From positions 496,001-560,000 of the forward strand of contig JAUIRK010000993.1 in the NCBI GenBank assembly GCA_030549495.1: 64,000 nucleotides of DNA. The letters are read 5' to 3'. The translations under genes were made by a program, and so were the position numbers. The DNA is from Nectonema munidae. Its lineage: Eukaryota; Nematomorpha; Nectonematoida; Nectonematidae. Of this stretch, positions 38,000 through 50,790 are shown piece after piece (position 1 is the first letter of the stretch; every line of letters starts with the position of its first letter). Under the pieces are notes generated by a model that saw only the letters and a list, made by a program, of their open reading frames with translations, was not told where the DNA came from and did no database searches.

Positions 38000-39965
38000 T
38001 TAGAGACAAAAAAATGAGATTTTGTTATAGCAGTCAAAACACAGGTTGACAGAATGCAAGGAACCACAATATTTTTCGCATTTTTGACATTGTTGCTTTA
38101 CTTTCTTGATTTTATCCTTTTCTCTTTATAATTTGGTCCAAAAATGAGCTTTAAACATTGGCTACAACGTCTATTTGCTCCATTTTTGTCTTTCAAACTC
38201 GTAAATGAGGGAGAAGGTGAGTTCAAGGAGAAGTTTATTTTTGTTTTTAGTCTATTTCTGAGCCCTGTGAGGGATCTTGATTGTATTAAAGGGATAGTCA
38301 GTGATTTTACTATTTCCAACCGAAGGAAAACCAATATATCTTTCTTGGTTCCAATCCTTTTTTTTAGAGAAAAGACAGTTTCTGCATTGATTCTTTTAGT
38401 GTCCAATAAAAAACACCATGCTTTAGCTGTCAATTTTTTACTTTTTCTCACAGAAGAACGATATGAAATTCGCTCGTCAAAAATACCGATTCCACCTTTG
38501 GTATAGTCGTAAAGTTTATATATTGCTGGTTTTTTAATTGCATCTTTTGTCACTCCATAAATCTGAGGTAATGATGAACCAATCAAAACTTGATTTCTGC
38601 TTAATTAGGTAGCTATTCAAACATAGATACACTTGTAAAAAAAAAATTTTCCAACAAACTTTATAAGAAAAATTTTCTCTACCACTCACATCCTTTATTG
38701 CTTCTGGAACTCCTCTTCTTGAGGGCATGATTGTGTCAATGCATGTGATTTTCTCTTTATAGAGCCATTCAATGAGAGGACGCGATGTATAAAATCTATC
38801 GATCGTAATGTTGCGACCTTCTAATGAAGTGTGACGCTTAACCTTCTCTATTTGCTTAAGAGCTTCTAAGGTAGTATTTACATAAAATGTGCCTGCCCCA
38901 TCAATCGGTTTGCCTGCATATACAATCGATTAAAAAGTGTAGGGAAACTCAACAGAACTTGAGAGCGGAACAAAAGCCCATATTTCGAAGGTTTGAGTGG
39001 ATTGTAAACTTTAAAATTGATAGCAGTTTTTGATGGGTAGAGGGACTGATCAATTGTAAAAAAAGCACTAGGTCTCATGTACGTACAACAATTAACTTTA
39101 AAAATTTCGCGAAAAGCAGCAAATCTATCTTTTTTTTCCATCTTTCATCCCTCGTTGATGGATCATCAAAACATAAGCTTTTGTTTAAAAAATAAAATAT
39201 TTTGATACTCAAACACTTGAAAAAAGTGGACAGCCCAAATCTGACCAAAGAAAATTCACTCTTAAAAAGTTCTGCCATAAAATTCCTCTCAAATATGTCA
39301 ATCCTATATATGCAAGCATTTCAGGCATATCAACAAGTTTAATGTGCTGACTGCGCGAATCGTTTGAATGCATTCTATCATTATTTTCAATGTAAATGTT
39401 TGTAAATTTCAAAACATTTTCAATTATTACTTGGCTTAAAAACAATTCTAAGCAATCTATAGGGGAATCTACGCTAACATTTTGTCTTAGTCCTGTCTCC
39501 CCTCTAATTATATTTTCCTTTGTCTGCCTTCCAATTCTAGAAGGAGTTACCGTTGACCAAAGCAAATGCCTATCACTAAAACCCTCATTTTTTTCTTTTA
39601 AATTTATCCTAAAAATACTCTTAAAATTTTCCTCCTCTGTTCTGTTTAAAGCAATATATCTAGACTCATCAAGTAGTTCGTCAACACAATGAAATCTGGA
39701 AGAACTTGTCTCCTCAGTAAAAGTTCTTAGATCAAAATCATTAGAAAGCACTGACTTTTCTGTAGACTCATCTTCATCGGTGGAGCAGAACTCTTTATAC
39801 ATGAAATCATCATCACTTTCACTTGTACCACATTCTGCGGTGCTTTGCTTCTCTAAACTTTGAAAATATAAAAAATATTCTCTACGTCTTCTTTTGGAAA
39901 GAGCATCTCTTCAGAAACTTTGTCGGATTCACAACGCCTTTTTGTTTGTTTTTTTGCTTGCTCAT
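38000..39965 (-). pseudogene. piggyBac transposase, near full-length decayed copy 3
   Basis: Read from an ATG at 39965. A basic start is followed by an acidic N-terminal region (ESDDDFMYKEFCSTDEDEST). Then comes the start of the conserved core (RSQHIKLVDMPEMLAYIGLT), then RFAAFREIFKVNC and AFFTIDQSLYPSKTAINFKV. The block EGRNITIDRFYTSRPLIEWL (about 38770-38830) holds a catalytic Asp. MPSRRGVPEAIKD and the YDYTKGGIGIFDERISYRSS block follow. A C-terminal finger (CSQCLK ... CQKCEKYCG.LH ... CFDC) runs to a stop at 38000. It is about 650 codons across four or more frames, so it is recognisable along its whole length yet inactivated. It is the most complete transposon of the window. Confidence 0.92.
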
Positions 39966-41259
39966 AGAAAGACAGTTCTGTAATGTTAGTATGAATAAAA
40001 TAGAAACAAAACAAGAAAGCCTTACCTCACTATGCGTATTTTCGGGACTTGATGAGGTAAATACAAAGTCTATATTGAGTTTCAGAAGAATGGAATGAAT
40101 AACAATTTCTTATAATGTGATGATTTTGCAAACCATGCAAATTCTGGCGTATATGAATGGGATGCTGATATGATATAGTAAATATGAAAATTCAACACAT
40201 GATTGCTGGGCATTATAGTGATTCACTAATATATCATTTGTGATAAACAAACCACATGTTAGCCAGACGTGCATAAATTCTTTCTGATTACGTCATTTTT
40301 ATATAAAATTGATTGTTATATAATAGTTATGTATTCTTGCATCACTACAAGAGATAGCTAAATCAAATTCTAGAAAAGAGAAAGCTCCGTCTTTATATGA
40401 AAAATTCTTTCGTGTCATAACATCGCTCTTTTATGTTTTCTTCACAAGCTTATGTGGATTACATATTTTTGTGCCTACACGAAAGAAAAGGGAACGGTAA
40501 AGTAGCTGTTAGTGAGATATATGCTTAGAGCTTCAGAAAAGCTATAATAGGTCTATAAGTTAGTTCATTGGGTATATTGGTCAGGTCGTTATCAACAGAA
40601 GGAGTACAAGACTCACATATGAGTTCAACGACAGGACGAATAACAGCACTAGGCATCATTGAATTAAAACAGATGGTATAATTTACTGTGCTTTTAGAAT
40701 AAGCAAGGAGACAAAGGTTTCAAACAAAACCCACCTAAAATTTATAACCCCCTTTCCCGCTGTCACATTTTTAAGGGGTTTTGGGGCTGTTTTAAAAACC
40801 CCCCATACTTTTTTTAGGGCCAACTTGTTTTGCTCAACATCTATCTTTTCTGATATAAAGACTTCCAATAATTTTCTATTAGGTATGTTGGGGTTTGACT
40901 GTAATAATCATGAGCGTAATGTAAGATCTTGTAAATTGTGAATGCTCCTATTTGTTGAAATAAATTCCAGAGCCCTGGATCTGTATTTTAAATAGGTTTT
41001 GGACCCAACTTATGGGATGAAAGGACCTTAAGTTAACAGTTTTTGAGAACAACTAATATACACTTTGTACAATTGATTCCTTCAACTGGATTGAGATGTT
41101 ATTTGACCTGTTCCGGATGTGACCCCATTGTGACTCAATGTATATCTTTGTTCCAAGATTTTCGCCTCAAGTAATCGGTAATTAAGCGGAATAACCCAAA
41201 AAAAGCAGTAAAGAATCCAGTTTCTTTAAATCAGACAGACTCTTCAAGGCTAATATTCA
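39966..41259. other. Intergenic, nothing recognised
   Basis: Short open frames only. The stretch 40690-40870 has a C- and A-rich patch (aaaaccccccatac) without a clear repeat. Confidence 0.4.
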
Positions 41260-43560
41260 TAATTGGTCATATTCTGCAACCAGTTTTATGAAAAATGAAG
41301 CATTCATATATTCTTCTGTAGATGCGAGAAGAACACGAATTGATGCGTATGAATTGAATTTAGACAAGAGGTTCTCGATAAGCGCACAGTTTGAAAGAGT
41401 AAAAATCTTTTAACAAGTCTTACATCATAAGGAGTCATATGAATCAAATCCTCTAGCAAAAGATTCTCCGAATTATATGAATTCTTAGTAAACAGCTCAA
41501 CTAAATGATCATTCTTTATAAGCATTGGTAGATTGCGTTTTATTTCGCCTCTCACTAACAGTTCAATGTCATCCAATGTTGAGACTATAAGAATTCTTCA
41601 AAAACTTAATATAGTTTTCTTTCTTATTAAGTTCGAGACAACATTTGGGAAGCAAATCTAAATACATTATGTCGCCGCTTTTCTTTAGCCAAAGCACAAA
41701 GAATAAAAACGTACTGAGAGGGTCGACAACATCCTGTGTACAAAAGAACGGATAAAGAAGAGTATTTAGCCCCCTCCCATTGTTTGGGCTCACACATAGA
41801 CATTGAACTAGGGAATAATCCTTTTTGAAATGATTCTTAATGATGACAACTGGGTATAGGAAGACGAAGTGAGCATCTGTGTCCACGCCTCCCATTGCGC
41901 CATAGTTAGATTGCACCGACCCGATTATGTTGTTTAACATGAGAAAAAGGTCGTTTGGGAGTGAAAGCGTTAGGCATTGAGCGCCACGATAGTCTTCCTA
42001 ATCCTGAGCACATAGGATGGAGCTTGATGTTGAAATCTGAGATTATGTTATGGTAATTTCGAGTTGAAATATTGGGTTGGTTTAAGGATAAGACGACAAC
42101 TTGATTGTCTCCTGGGCAAAGAATTTGATGGAGACCTTCACGATAGAGCAGAAAATCAAGGAGGGAGGAATTAAGAAGAGTTCAGCCCTTTTGTCGCATC
42201 CCTTCAAACCAAGAAGGGCCGTTCTTATGTACGAAGGGATCGACTGTAGGTCTGCGTCTGTGATACTTTTGGGAGGAAAATATCTGCTTACAATCAGTAC
42301 TTTGAAATAAAGTTACGATTATTGACAGTAAAAATCCTTTTGATGGCGAAAATGTTATCAAACTCTTGAAAGAGGGGGTTGATAACTTCCAGTGACATGG
42401 AGAAAAGAAGATGAAGTAACTGATGCTTTTTGCTAGGGGAGAGAAAGAGGAATTTAATGTGGTAAGGTTTTTTAATGTGGTAAGGTAATCAGTTGTCATG
42501 GTCTGATTGGTAAAGAGAGGGAGAATGCATGACGACAAGTTCATCTCAGTTGAGACCTGGTAGAGTCAATGTCGGCAGGTGTTTTTACAAGAACTCCGGG
42601 CGTTAACTCTTTTTCGTTCTCGTTCTTTAAACACTAGCGAGTAGAAGCAATGATCATGGCAAATCTTGTTTTCTGAAATGGACTTAAGAATATCTTTCGC
42701 AGTGGCTAGCTAGTTTTTGTAAGCTAATTTGTCGTATTTGTCGATTCAGTTTGATGACGAGATTATGATTGCTTTATCCGAGAGAAGTTACGCTTGATCG
42801 ATAGAAATTTTTGATCGAGGGGGATCTGTGAGAATAAAGATGGGGGATTTGTTGATAGGTTGCTTGATTTATTTTACCAGTATTCAGCAAAGCTTTAAGT
42901 ATGGGATGAGAGTTTTGGAAGACGTACACTTTTAGAAGAAACTGATATTTCAAATAGAAAGATATGATAATGTCTTTACGAATTGGTTGCCAATTTTAGA
43001 TGGTAAATTTGAATCAATGGCTTCTGGCGGTTTGATAAGTTCTAGTAAATTTAAAGACGATTGAACATAATCTACTACTGAGAAAAGTAAGGATTTTCCC
43101 GAGACCTGATAGCTCTAGGAACACCATGACGCTCTCTCGGAAGGAAATGTCCATAGCAATCAGAAAACTCAATAAGGTGGACTCAGGAATGAGGGGGTTC
43201 AATAGTACTTGTGAAATGAATGTCGATTTGAAGAGGTCATCTTGGACTTTCAGGACTTGAGCAATGCGATCTTGATACCGATCTCGCATAATTTGATCTT
43301 CTTCCGTCTTTCGAATCTTCATCCAGTCCTGAAAGAAGATGTGCAAAGTGGGTTGAATGCTTAAGCTTCTCATATACAGGTTCGCCTTAGAGTTCAAAGA
43401 GATAGGAAGAGTTTGTGCTCACAGTTTAGTTGGATCACTTAGGATTCGAGATCTAGCCTGTCTAGATAAGGAAATTCCTCGTGAGAGATTGAATTGAGAT
43501 GCTTTTCATGTCTAAAGATGCTGACGATGGCCATCCAAATCTCTAAAAATAAATAAAAAC
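41260..43560 (-). pseudogene. Frameshifted coding relic of unknown family
   Basis: About 2.3 kb, noticeably less AT-rich than its neighbours, with a series of minus-strand frames that follow one another. Near 43540 is EIWMAIVSIFRHEKHLNSIS, after an acceptor-like ttatttttag. 43397-43014 contains RKTEEDQIMRDRYQDRIAQV and SFRESVMVFLELSGLGKILT. A degraded part spans 42544-42000. 41940-41569 contains IIGSVQSNYGAMGGVDTDAH and NTLLYPFFCTQDVVDPLSTF. 41576-41304 starts DDIELLVRGEIKRNLPML. The last two overlap and look like one protein split by a frameshift. I do not recognise it. It could be a host pseudogene, an unclassified mobile-element gene, or an old viral insertion. Confidence 0.5.
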
Positions 43561-44089
43561 ATTTTATAGAAAAAATAAAGTAACAAAAACTATTATTACA
43601 TCTAAGAGAAGATGGTATGTGAAGATGTGAGTTAATTTATTATTAATGCATTAAGTTGAGAAAACTTAGAATTAAAAGCACACGACATTAATAGATGGGA
43701 AATTTTAAGATCTGAACAGTTTACTTCTAGTCTGAACAATCATTTATCGTTTAACACACCTGGTGAAGATGGCTTTCATCCACCGAATAATCTTAATCTC
43801 TGATTTATTTTTTCTGAAATAAATCTGATTATCACGTAATTATTGTTCAATTGACACATTGTAATTGATTTTGTCATCAATCATAAAAAGTATTTTTGGC
43901 TTACTTACTGATCTGTCTTTCTTTTTTGTAAGTTTTTTTTATGATAACCTTAATAAGCTTCAACTTTTATTTCATAATCATTTTGGGGAAAATTATATCA
44001 AAAAATTAAAAAAGTGTTTTATTTATAACTCAAAATAAACTTCTAATTTTATTTTAGTTTATTATTAAAGTGTAAACTGTAAAATATAG
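43561..44089. other. AT-rich intergenic, nothing recognised
   Basis: No TIR could be identified for the hAT copy that follows. Confidence 0.4.
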
Positions 44090-44959
44090 ATGCCTAAACG
44101 ACAGTATAAAGATGAGTATATAGATTTTGAATTTATTGAGATGAAAAATAAAGAAGAGTCTGTGCCACAGTGTGTGGTTTGTATGAAAACATTATCAAAT
44201 GCATCAATGAAGCCAAGCTTTTTACAGCGTCATCTCCAGACTAATAATCCTACTTAGCGATTAAAAACAAAAAGCCCTACAGAATAGCTGAAAAATTAAT
44301 CATGCCTGCCGCAAAGATTTTGGTAAAGTATCTCATTGGCGATGAAGCACCTGCAAAATTGAACAGCGTCCGATGTCTAATAATATGATACAAAGACATT
44401 AAAAACTCTAAACATGGATTTGCTATGCAACTTGACGAATGCACAGACGTTTCAAATTGTGCACAACTACTGGTATATGTGTATGTTATGCTACTGAAAA
44501 TGCCATTCAAAGCGAGTTGATGTTTAGTAATGAAATTCAAAGAAAATGGTTTACAAGGGGCCAAGTTAGTAGGCTGCACAACAGAAACCTAACCCTTACA
44601 CTTGGAATCCACTTACTTTTGATCCTGATAACTTCGCAGTTGGAACAGGTGGACAAGAAGGGCTGATTGATTTACAATGCGATGACAGTGCGAAGGAAAA
44701 GTTTGAAAATAAAAAATGGCCAATTTTAGGTTGAATGTAAGTTCTTCATATCCACCACTTTCAAAAAATGAAATTCCTTAGCTTCTCATATTCCCAACAA
44801 CTTGGGAATGTGAACAAGGGTTTTCTACTCTTTTTGCAATTAAATCGAAAATAAGAAACCGTCTTGTAAATCCAGAAGATATTTTTCCAATGTTCTACTA
44901 GTAAAATAACTCCACGCATTTATAAATTAGTAGAAAAAAGAAGCACACAGTCAGACTGA
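44090..44959 (+). pseudogene. Internally deleted hAT transposase with BED finger
   Basis: The start is intact: ATG at 44090, a frame with EESVPQCVVCMKTLSNASMK and SFLQRHLQT, a BED-type zinc finger of the CxxC...HxxxxH layout. It breaks at a stop at 44257. Further blocks are AAKILVKYLIGDEAP, HGFAMQLDECTDVSNCAQLL (44418-44477, with the first catalytic Asp region), GGQEGLIDLQCDDSAKEKF (about 44650-44706), LIFPTTWECEQGFSTLFAIK and KIRNRLVNPED (44790-44880). The C-terminus KITPRIYKLVEKRSTQSD ends at 44959. A full ZBED5-like hAT protein is about 600 residues. Here most of the middle is deleted, leaving about 290 codons with frameshifts. Confidence 0.9.
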
Positions 44960-45433
44960 TATTATTATTAAAGACTTGTAAAAAATTATAATAAAATTTT
45001 TTTTGATTATTTATGCTGGAATATTAATTCAGAGTGAATATATTTAGTTTAATTTATATATTTGTGTTGTGTATATGTCTCTATTACTGTGTTCTAAAAC
45101 TTAAAAATATAGAATTTCAAGGTGGAAACCACTTGAGTATTTCTAATGATTTTTAAAATCACCTTATATTTTATATTTTTTGATCAATTTAATATTAAAT
45201 GGGTGATAACGTCGAAAGATTTCTGTTTACAATAACATTTTATTTAAAACTGTAATTTATGTACATGCAGCTTTGCTTGAAAATTTTAAAAAATATTGGA
45301 TTAAATTTATTAAGGATTATCGTGAATAATTTTCTTAAAAAGCTGCTACCCTATGAAAATATACATTTTAGGATGGCCTACCGCTTAAATTCCATATTAC
45401 TGTCTATAATGGCATTTGCGTGTATTGTTTTAG
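44960..45433. other. AT-rich, presumed intron, nothing recognised
   Basis: The open frame at 45259-45441 is featureless and runs into the next exon. Confidence 0.4.
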
Positions 45434-45561
45434 CTCTGTGAAAAAGAATGTGGTAGTGAGTACCTCCCACATCCTCATTGCAATCACTCGGCTCTTGTTG
45501 AACGAGTTTCAGAACAACTTCTCTCACGACAGCATTTACAGTTGCAGCAGCAGTGAACACG
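45434..45561 (+). CDS. Candidate internal exon, unknown gene (exon E)
   Basis: 128 bases, richer in GC than its flanks, with acceptor gtattgttttag and donor aacacg|gtaaac. Entering in phase 2 it codes VKKNVVVSTSHILIAITRLL and LNEFQNNFSHDSIYSCSSSE. The alternative phase-0 frame ends in a stop just before the donor, so it fits only a last exon. It leaves in phase 1, which matches exon F exactly. The first half looks like an amphipathic helix of a folded domain. No family recognised. Confidence 0.55.
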
Positions 45562-46817
45562 GTAAACCCTTTTTTGCAATTTTATCTTGTTTAAAATCCA
45601 AACTCCATAAAGTAAAATGTCATGGCATTGTGAATTATTTCCTTGATTATCTTTTTATCATTTTTATTTCTATTGCATCGGGTGTCCGAGTGACATACTG
45701 CGCCTACCACAAATTTTTTAGAACATTTTGAACTGGTTGCAGAAAAGAGAAGAGACTACTTCTTTTATGTAATTTAACAGAAATATATTTAAAATATTTA
45801 ACAATACTTGATAGTAGGATTACTTTTTATTACGAAGAAAAGAATGAATTTGGATCTAGAATAAGTTAAAGAATTAATAATCGTTCTTGAAAAAAATTAT
45901 TAAAGCAATTTTATATTTATTGAAAATATACGTTTTAAAATAAATTTCGATTCAATTTTCATATATTTGAATAATTTTAAAAATAACATGTTTGTAAATT
46001 TTACCAGGTAGAGTCACGTAAAACTTTTATGGTCCATTTTGGCAATGTGGAATTTAAAATGGTTATCTAAATCTAACTAAACTATTTATTTAGAAAGCAA
46101 CATAGTATTTTCAATTTTTTTTAATTACGACTAAAAAATATAAATTTAATTGACTCGACTGATCCCACACGTGCTTTCCAAACACACCCTATCAATTCAA
46201 TTCGAAAAACTTGTAGTTCTTATTTTTCATATAAAGTAGGACTTTGTTTTGCGAATACCTCGATATAAGAAAAACCTGTTAACAAACAATTTTTGCCTAA
46301 AAATTTTGAGTCTGTTCGCAAACCCGAAAATTGGACCTTATTTTATACTTCTTAATAATGGTTGTGGTTTCTTGATTTTATATCGCATTAACCTCTAGTG
46401 TATATATTGCTGTGTTTTGCAAATAGTAAGCTAAAAAATTAGGTATTATATTTAGGGTGAATTTCATTTTGTGTATATTTCTCAAAATTTCATTCTTAAG
46501 AGGGAAAAAATAGCATATTTATAGTGAGATCATCTGCAAAACATAGCTTACATTACGTTTATTATGAAACAAACAATTTAAATATCAAAAAAAGAAGCTG
46601 GCCTAAAATCCTAATAAAGTTGTAGATGCGACTTTTACGGAACTTCTACACCTACTCTTAAAAAGGTGGAGGTTTCGAATTGTTTTGCCCGCATCCCACA
46701 TAGATTGCGCTGCTGCAACTACCGTAGACGCTCCTTGATTCAATAAGTCAACGTCCTCAACCGGAAGAAGTTTCTGCTTAAGATATCGAAAAGAGGATAA
46801 TTAAGGAGTCTTTAGCA

Positions 46818-46952
46818 TTAACCCTTTCGTGACCAGAAAAATCAGATGATATTTATTAAAAAGCAAAAGATTCATATTCAAACTATTTGAAAAGCAGGCG
46901 AAGGTAAAATTGTTTATGTATCATATTGATACACTGATCACGAATGGGTTAA
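46818..46952. mobile_element. TTAA-flanked MITE with hairpin, copy 2
   Basis: 135-bp unit with clear 19-bp TIRs: TTAACCCTTTCGTGACCAG on the left and the complement of TTAACCCATTCGTGATCAG on the right, the TTAA at each end being the target site. The hairpin TGTATCA-TAT-TGATACA at 46917-46933 sits just inside the right end. The internal text AGCAGGCGAAGGTAAAATTG matches the copy at 22688. Confidence 0.88.
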
Positions 46953-47277
46953 AACGCTTTTTCTATTTTTCAGCCTCAAATCTAATTCTTTCAATTTTAT
47001 TTGATTTTTATATAATTGAAATATTTTAAAAATAAATACTTTCATCCAATACTTTTATTTTTAATAAAAACGATTAATTTTGTTTTTAAAAGTAAAGTTT
47101 TTTGCTATACTTCTATTTTAATGTCTTTGAAATAAAATGTGAAGTATCATATGTTTAAACTTTAAACTAACAAATGAATATCCAAAGTTTAAAATAAATG
47201 TGTTGTTACCGGCTCTAAATTTAATTTTTCAAGGCACTAATCTAAAATATAAATTCTTTCTATATCTCCTTTTTTAG

Positions 47278-47375
47278 ATATAGAAGAAGGTTATGAAAAA
47301 ATACATGAAAAATATGGAAAAAATTGTGCTTACATTGTAATGGGAAGCCAAGAAAGGGAAGTATCTGCTCAAAAG
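47278..47375 (+). CDS. Candidate internal exon, unknown gene (exon F)
   Basis: 98 bases between a very good acceptor (tatctccttttttag) and a donor (caaaag|gtgatc). Joined to exon E in phase (G plus AT gives Asp) it codes IEEGYEKIHEKYGKNCAYIV and MGSQEREVSAQK, leaving in phase 0. The phase match across a 1.7-kb intron that contains a MITE is the main support that E and F are one gene. The gene is not recognised. Confidence 0.55.
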
Positions 47376-48803
47376 GTGATCTTATATTTAGTTAATTTGT
47401 CAGTTTCTTAGCAAATAAAAATTTCTAACTCTTAAGATTTATATAAGTTTGTTTAAAAGCATTAATTTTTAATCTAAAATTGCTATTTCTGGGTTAACAT
47501 CTAGTTATAAACAGATTCGTGCCTGAAATTGCCTATTTCATTAAGCGGTCAAACCTACCTCTTACTATTTTCATGAGATGGGCAATTTCACAAAAGGGGT
47601 GTAACATATATATATATATATAATCCTAGATTTTATGATACTTAATTTTCGAACAACTTTGACTATTAAAATAGAAAATATCTTAGAATGGTTCTTTATT
47701 TTATTTTTAACTTCAAAAAGACTTTATATGCAAGTATTTTTTGTTGAAGTTTGCAAATATTTTTCAAGCAAATTTTTAATTTGTTTATTTAGAGTATTTG
47801 AACAAGTTTAAAATATTTTTATAGGACAGGTTACGGAACTCCTATTTTCCTTAGCGACATGGAGAGCTCTTTGTAATTTATCTAAGAAACATAGGAAGAA
47901 AAAAATATACTGTTAGTAAGGAATATCACACTTTATTCTTCCATTTTATTTATTCGAAATTTATATCACAATTTTATTCGATTAAGATTTTTAAATATTT
48001 TGAAAATCTAATTAAAACCTGAAAAACTTTGGTAATTATAGATAAAACATATCATTTATAATCTAAAATAAATGAGAAGAATAGATTCTTGTTTGATATA
48101 TTTTCGTAGTTAAATCTCAAAATTAATAAAAAAAACTAATTTATATTCATAAGGGTCAAAGATGTTAGTTTTTCTGTTTCAATTAAAATTTCAAGAAATT
48201 CTTTGAATTATTTTGAGCAATGAGTAAATACTTAAGAATCCTTCTGAAATTTAGAGGCTTGCACCAATTTAGCTTTTAAACTATTTTTGAATGATGCTGA
48301 GAAAAATGAAATAATGCAATCTTAATTTATTGTTTTATTTTTGTTTGCACAATTATAACTTCATTTTATACCCTTGCTCAGACTACATTCACTCATATAA
48401 AACTATCCAACCTTCAGTTATGTTTTCAGTTGTTTTCTCTATGAATCAAATATCGTTTCATCAATTCCTGTAATGTGCCTGGTAGACTACTTCATTTTTC
48501 AAATGAAAAGCCTATTCCACCCCTAACAATTTTGGATTTTATTAAACTAGTGTATATTCGATATGCAAATTTAATTAAAATATTTTCGCTGGAAGTATAG
48601 TATTTAAATTCACCAATTTTGTAAAAAAAAATATGAAGTAGTCTTATAAATTTAGGACTTTAGGTATGCGCTGAATATACTCTATTTTAAAGGATTGCTT
48701 GAATATTTGGTCTCCCGTGGTATTTCCAGGCCACTAATTTTGAAAATTGCAACAAAAAAATTTCGCCCCCTAATAATTTTGAGGATGTATGCCCCTGGAT
48801 TAC
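47376..48803. other. AT-rich, nothing recognised
   Basis: A short alternating TA run near 47608. No exon found. Confidence 0.4.
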
Positions 48804-48850
48804 ATCATACATAGGATTCAAGATCCTGACACACAAAACATAATTCCATA
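48804..48850. repeat. Isolated unit of the 51.4-51.6 kb repeat
   Basis: catcatacataggattcaag and then cctgacacacaaaacataa match a unit of the tandem array at 51375-51610 almost exactly, 2.6 kb away and in the same orientation. Confidence 0.8.
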
Positions 48851-48967
48851 TTTTAGAATTTGAAAATATTTGTAAGCGTGAATCAAATTTGCAAATCAGG
48901 TGTTTTACACATATGTACGCATTTTCAAGTAGGCTCAATCCAACAGTGATGTTTATTTTTTATAAAA

Positions 48968-49021
48968 ATTAACCATACCTGTCAAAAAATGATTGACATA
49001 TGACGCTTCAACTGAAATAAA
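48968..49021 (-). repeat. Inverted copy of the 50.8-51.2 kb repeat core
   Basis: On the minus strand: ttcagttgaagcgtcatatg followed by tcaatcattttttgacaggt, which matches the core of each 150-bp tandem unit at 50791-51205. Confidence 0.8.
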
Positions 49022-49689
49022 GGACTTCATGATTAAATAGTTATGCGTAGCTATATATGTTTTGTCACAGAACAAATATAATTATAAGTAGGCAAAACAA
49101 AATGGCATAAAAAGAAAATATAACTGAAAATGATATAGAACTAAAAACGGGATTTTATACCGATTTCAATGAGGTGATTTTTTTAATGAAATTAATTAAA
49201 TACAAAACAAGGACTCTGTAGAGGCCTATTTTGATGCGCATCATTTTATTTGAAGGAGAAAGACAGTTCGTTTATACCATTCACTCTACAATATCTCGAA
49301 ACAAGCTGAATCGATCAATTTAAATAATTTTCGTATTTGATCGTTTTGAGAAAGTTTTATGCGTATAATCAAACAATATACAAATGAACGAAAATGATAA
49401 ATTTGAAACATAATTTATTTATAATAAAAATTTGATCGTTTTTTTTTATATCTAATCATTTGGTTGTCGTATCGTTTCCCTAAAATAAAAAATATTTTCA
49501 CCTCAACATGAGTTTTCTGCATAAAATTTGCTATTTTATTTAATAATTGCTGACAGTATTTAAAAAAAGTGAATGATCTCCTTTATTAAAAACTGTCAAG
49601 GATAATAAAAATAGTTTAAAAAAAAGAGAAAAACTTTATTCGAAAATTTGTCTTTTTGATAATCAAGATTCAAAAAAACATTTAAAAGA

Positions 49690-50330
49690 AATTTACATTT
49701 CTTGAGTTTTTCACTTTATAAGCAAAAATAGTACCTGCATTTTCTCTTGCCGTATCTAATAGATAAGAAAAAGCGGCTACTGTCCATTTTTTTGTTTTTC
49801 TATTTGTGGAAAATTTCTTATTCTCTGATCGACTATATCCGTTCCACCCTTGGAAAAATCGTACTGTTTAAAAATTGCAAGTTTACTTTTTTCATCATCT
49901 ACTGTAATTCTTAAAATAGGTTATTACTAATACATTTTTCTTTCCATTTGATTTAGAAAATACTACATAACTATGAATTGATAAAAATTCTCCATCTATC
50001 TCCCAGCAAAACTTATAAGAAAATTCATCTCTATTATCTAAACTTTTTATACTTTACGGAATACCTTTTCTTCTTGTGTCTATAGTACCGACTATAGTTA
50101 ATCCTTTTTATAGAGCCAATCAGTTCTTAAGAGGTATACAAACGTCAATGGTTAAATTTCGACCTCTCAAATATAAATATGCAGTGATGATGCCTCCTAT
50201 AAGTGTATAAGTTCTATATAATTTTTCTTAATATATACATCGTTACCTTGGCAAAACTTGGATGGCATTTTCTGAAGAAGAGGGAGCCTACTTTATATAT
50301 ACAAATCTAAGAAAGTTTGACAAGTTATAA
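49690..50330 (-). pseudogene. piggyBac transposase fragment, decayed copy 4
   Basis: Read on the minus strand. LRGRNLTIDVCIPLKN holds a catalytic Asp region (about 50145), then LYKKGLTIVGTIDTRRKGIP and FSYKFCWEIDGEFLSIHSYV. YDFSKGGTDIVDQRIRNFP follows at about 49800-49860, and KKWTVAAFSYLLDTARENAG after that, near 49760. The order equals that of the copy at 38000-39965. The N-terminal half and C-terminal zinc finger are missing and there are many frameshifts. Confidence 0.85.
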
Positions 50331-50790
50331 CTTCATTCCTCCGAAATAGAAACTTACCAAATTTTGCATATCTGTATGCACATATAAATGGATATTCAAA
50401 TTTGAAAAATTTCGAAAAAATTATATATAATATTTAAAAAACATGATGTAATCATGTAAACTCCATTTGATTCACAACGTAATTTTCATTCTAGTCTAAA
50501 AATTTAAAAAAATTCTTGAACATAAATATATGAACCAATTTTATAGTATAATGATGAGTATCAAAATTAATATTCGTGCCTCATTGGAAATTTTGATACT
50601 GAAAAAATTTGTTTTATTATAGATTCCAAATAAAATCGAAACTTCAAAGAGAAATAAATTCATTTGTGAAACTAAAAATTTGAATATAGTGTTTGAAGAA
50701 TAGCATGAAAACAAATCGTTCAAAAATCAGTACAATATATCTGACCGTAAACATACCACGATTTTAAAAAAGTCACAAATTAATCAAAAA

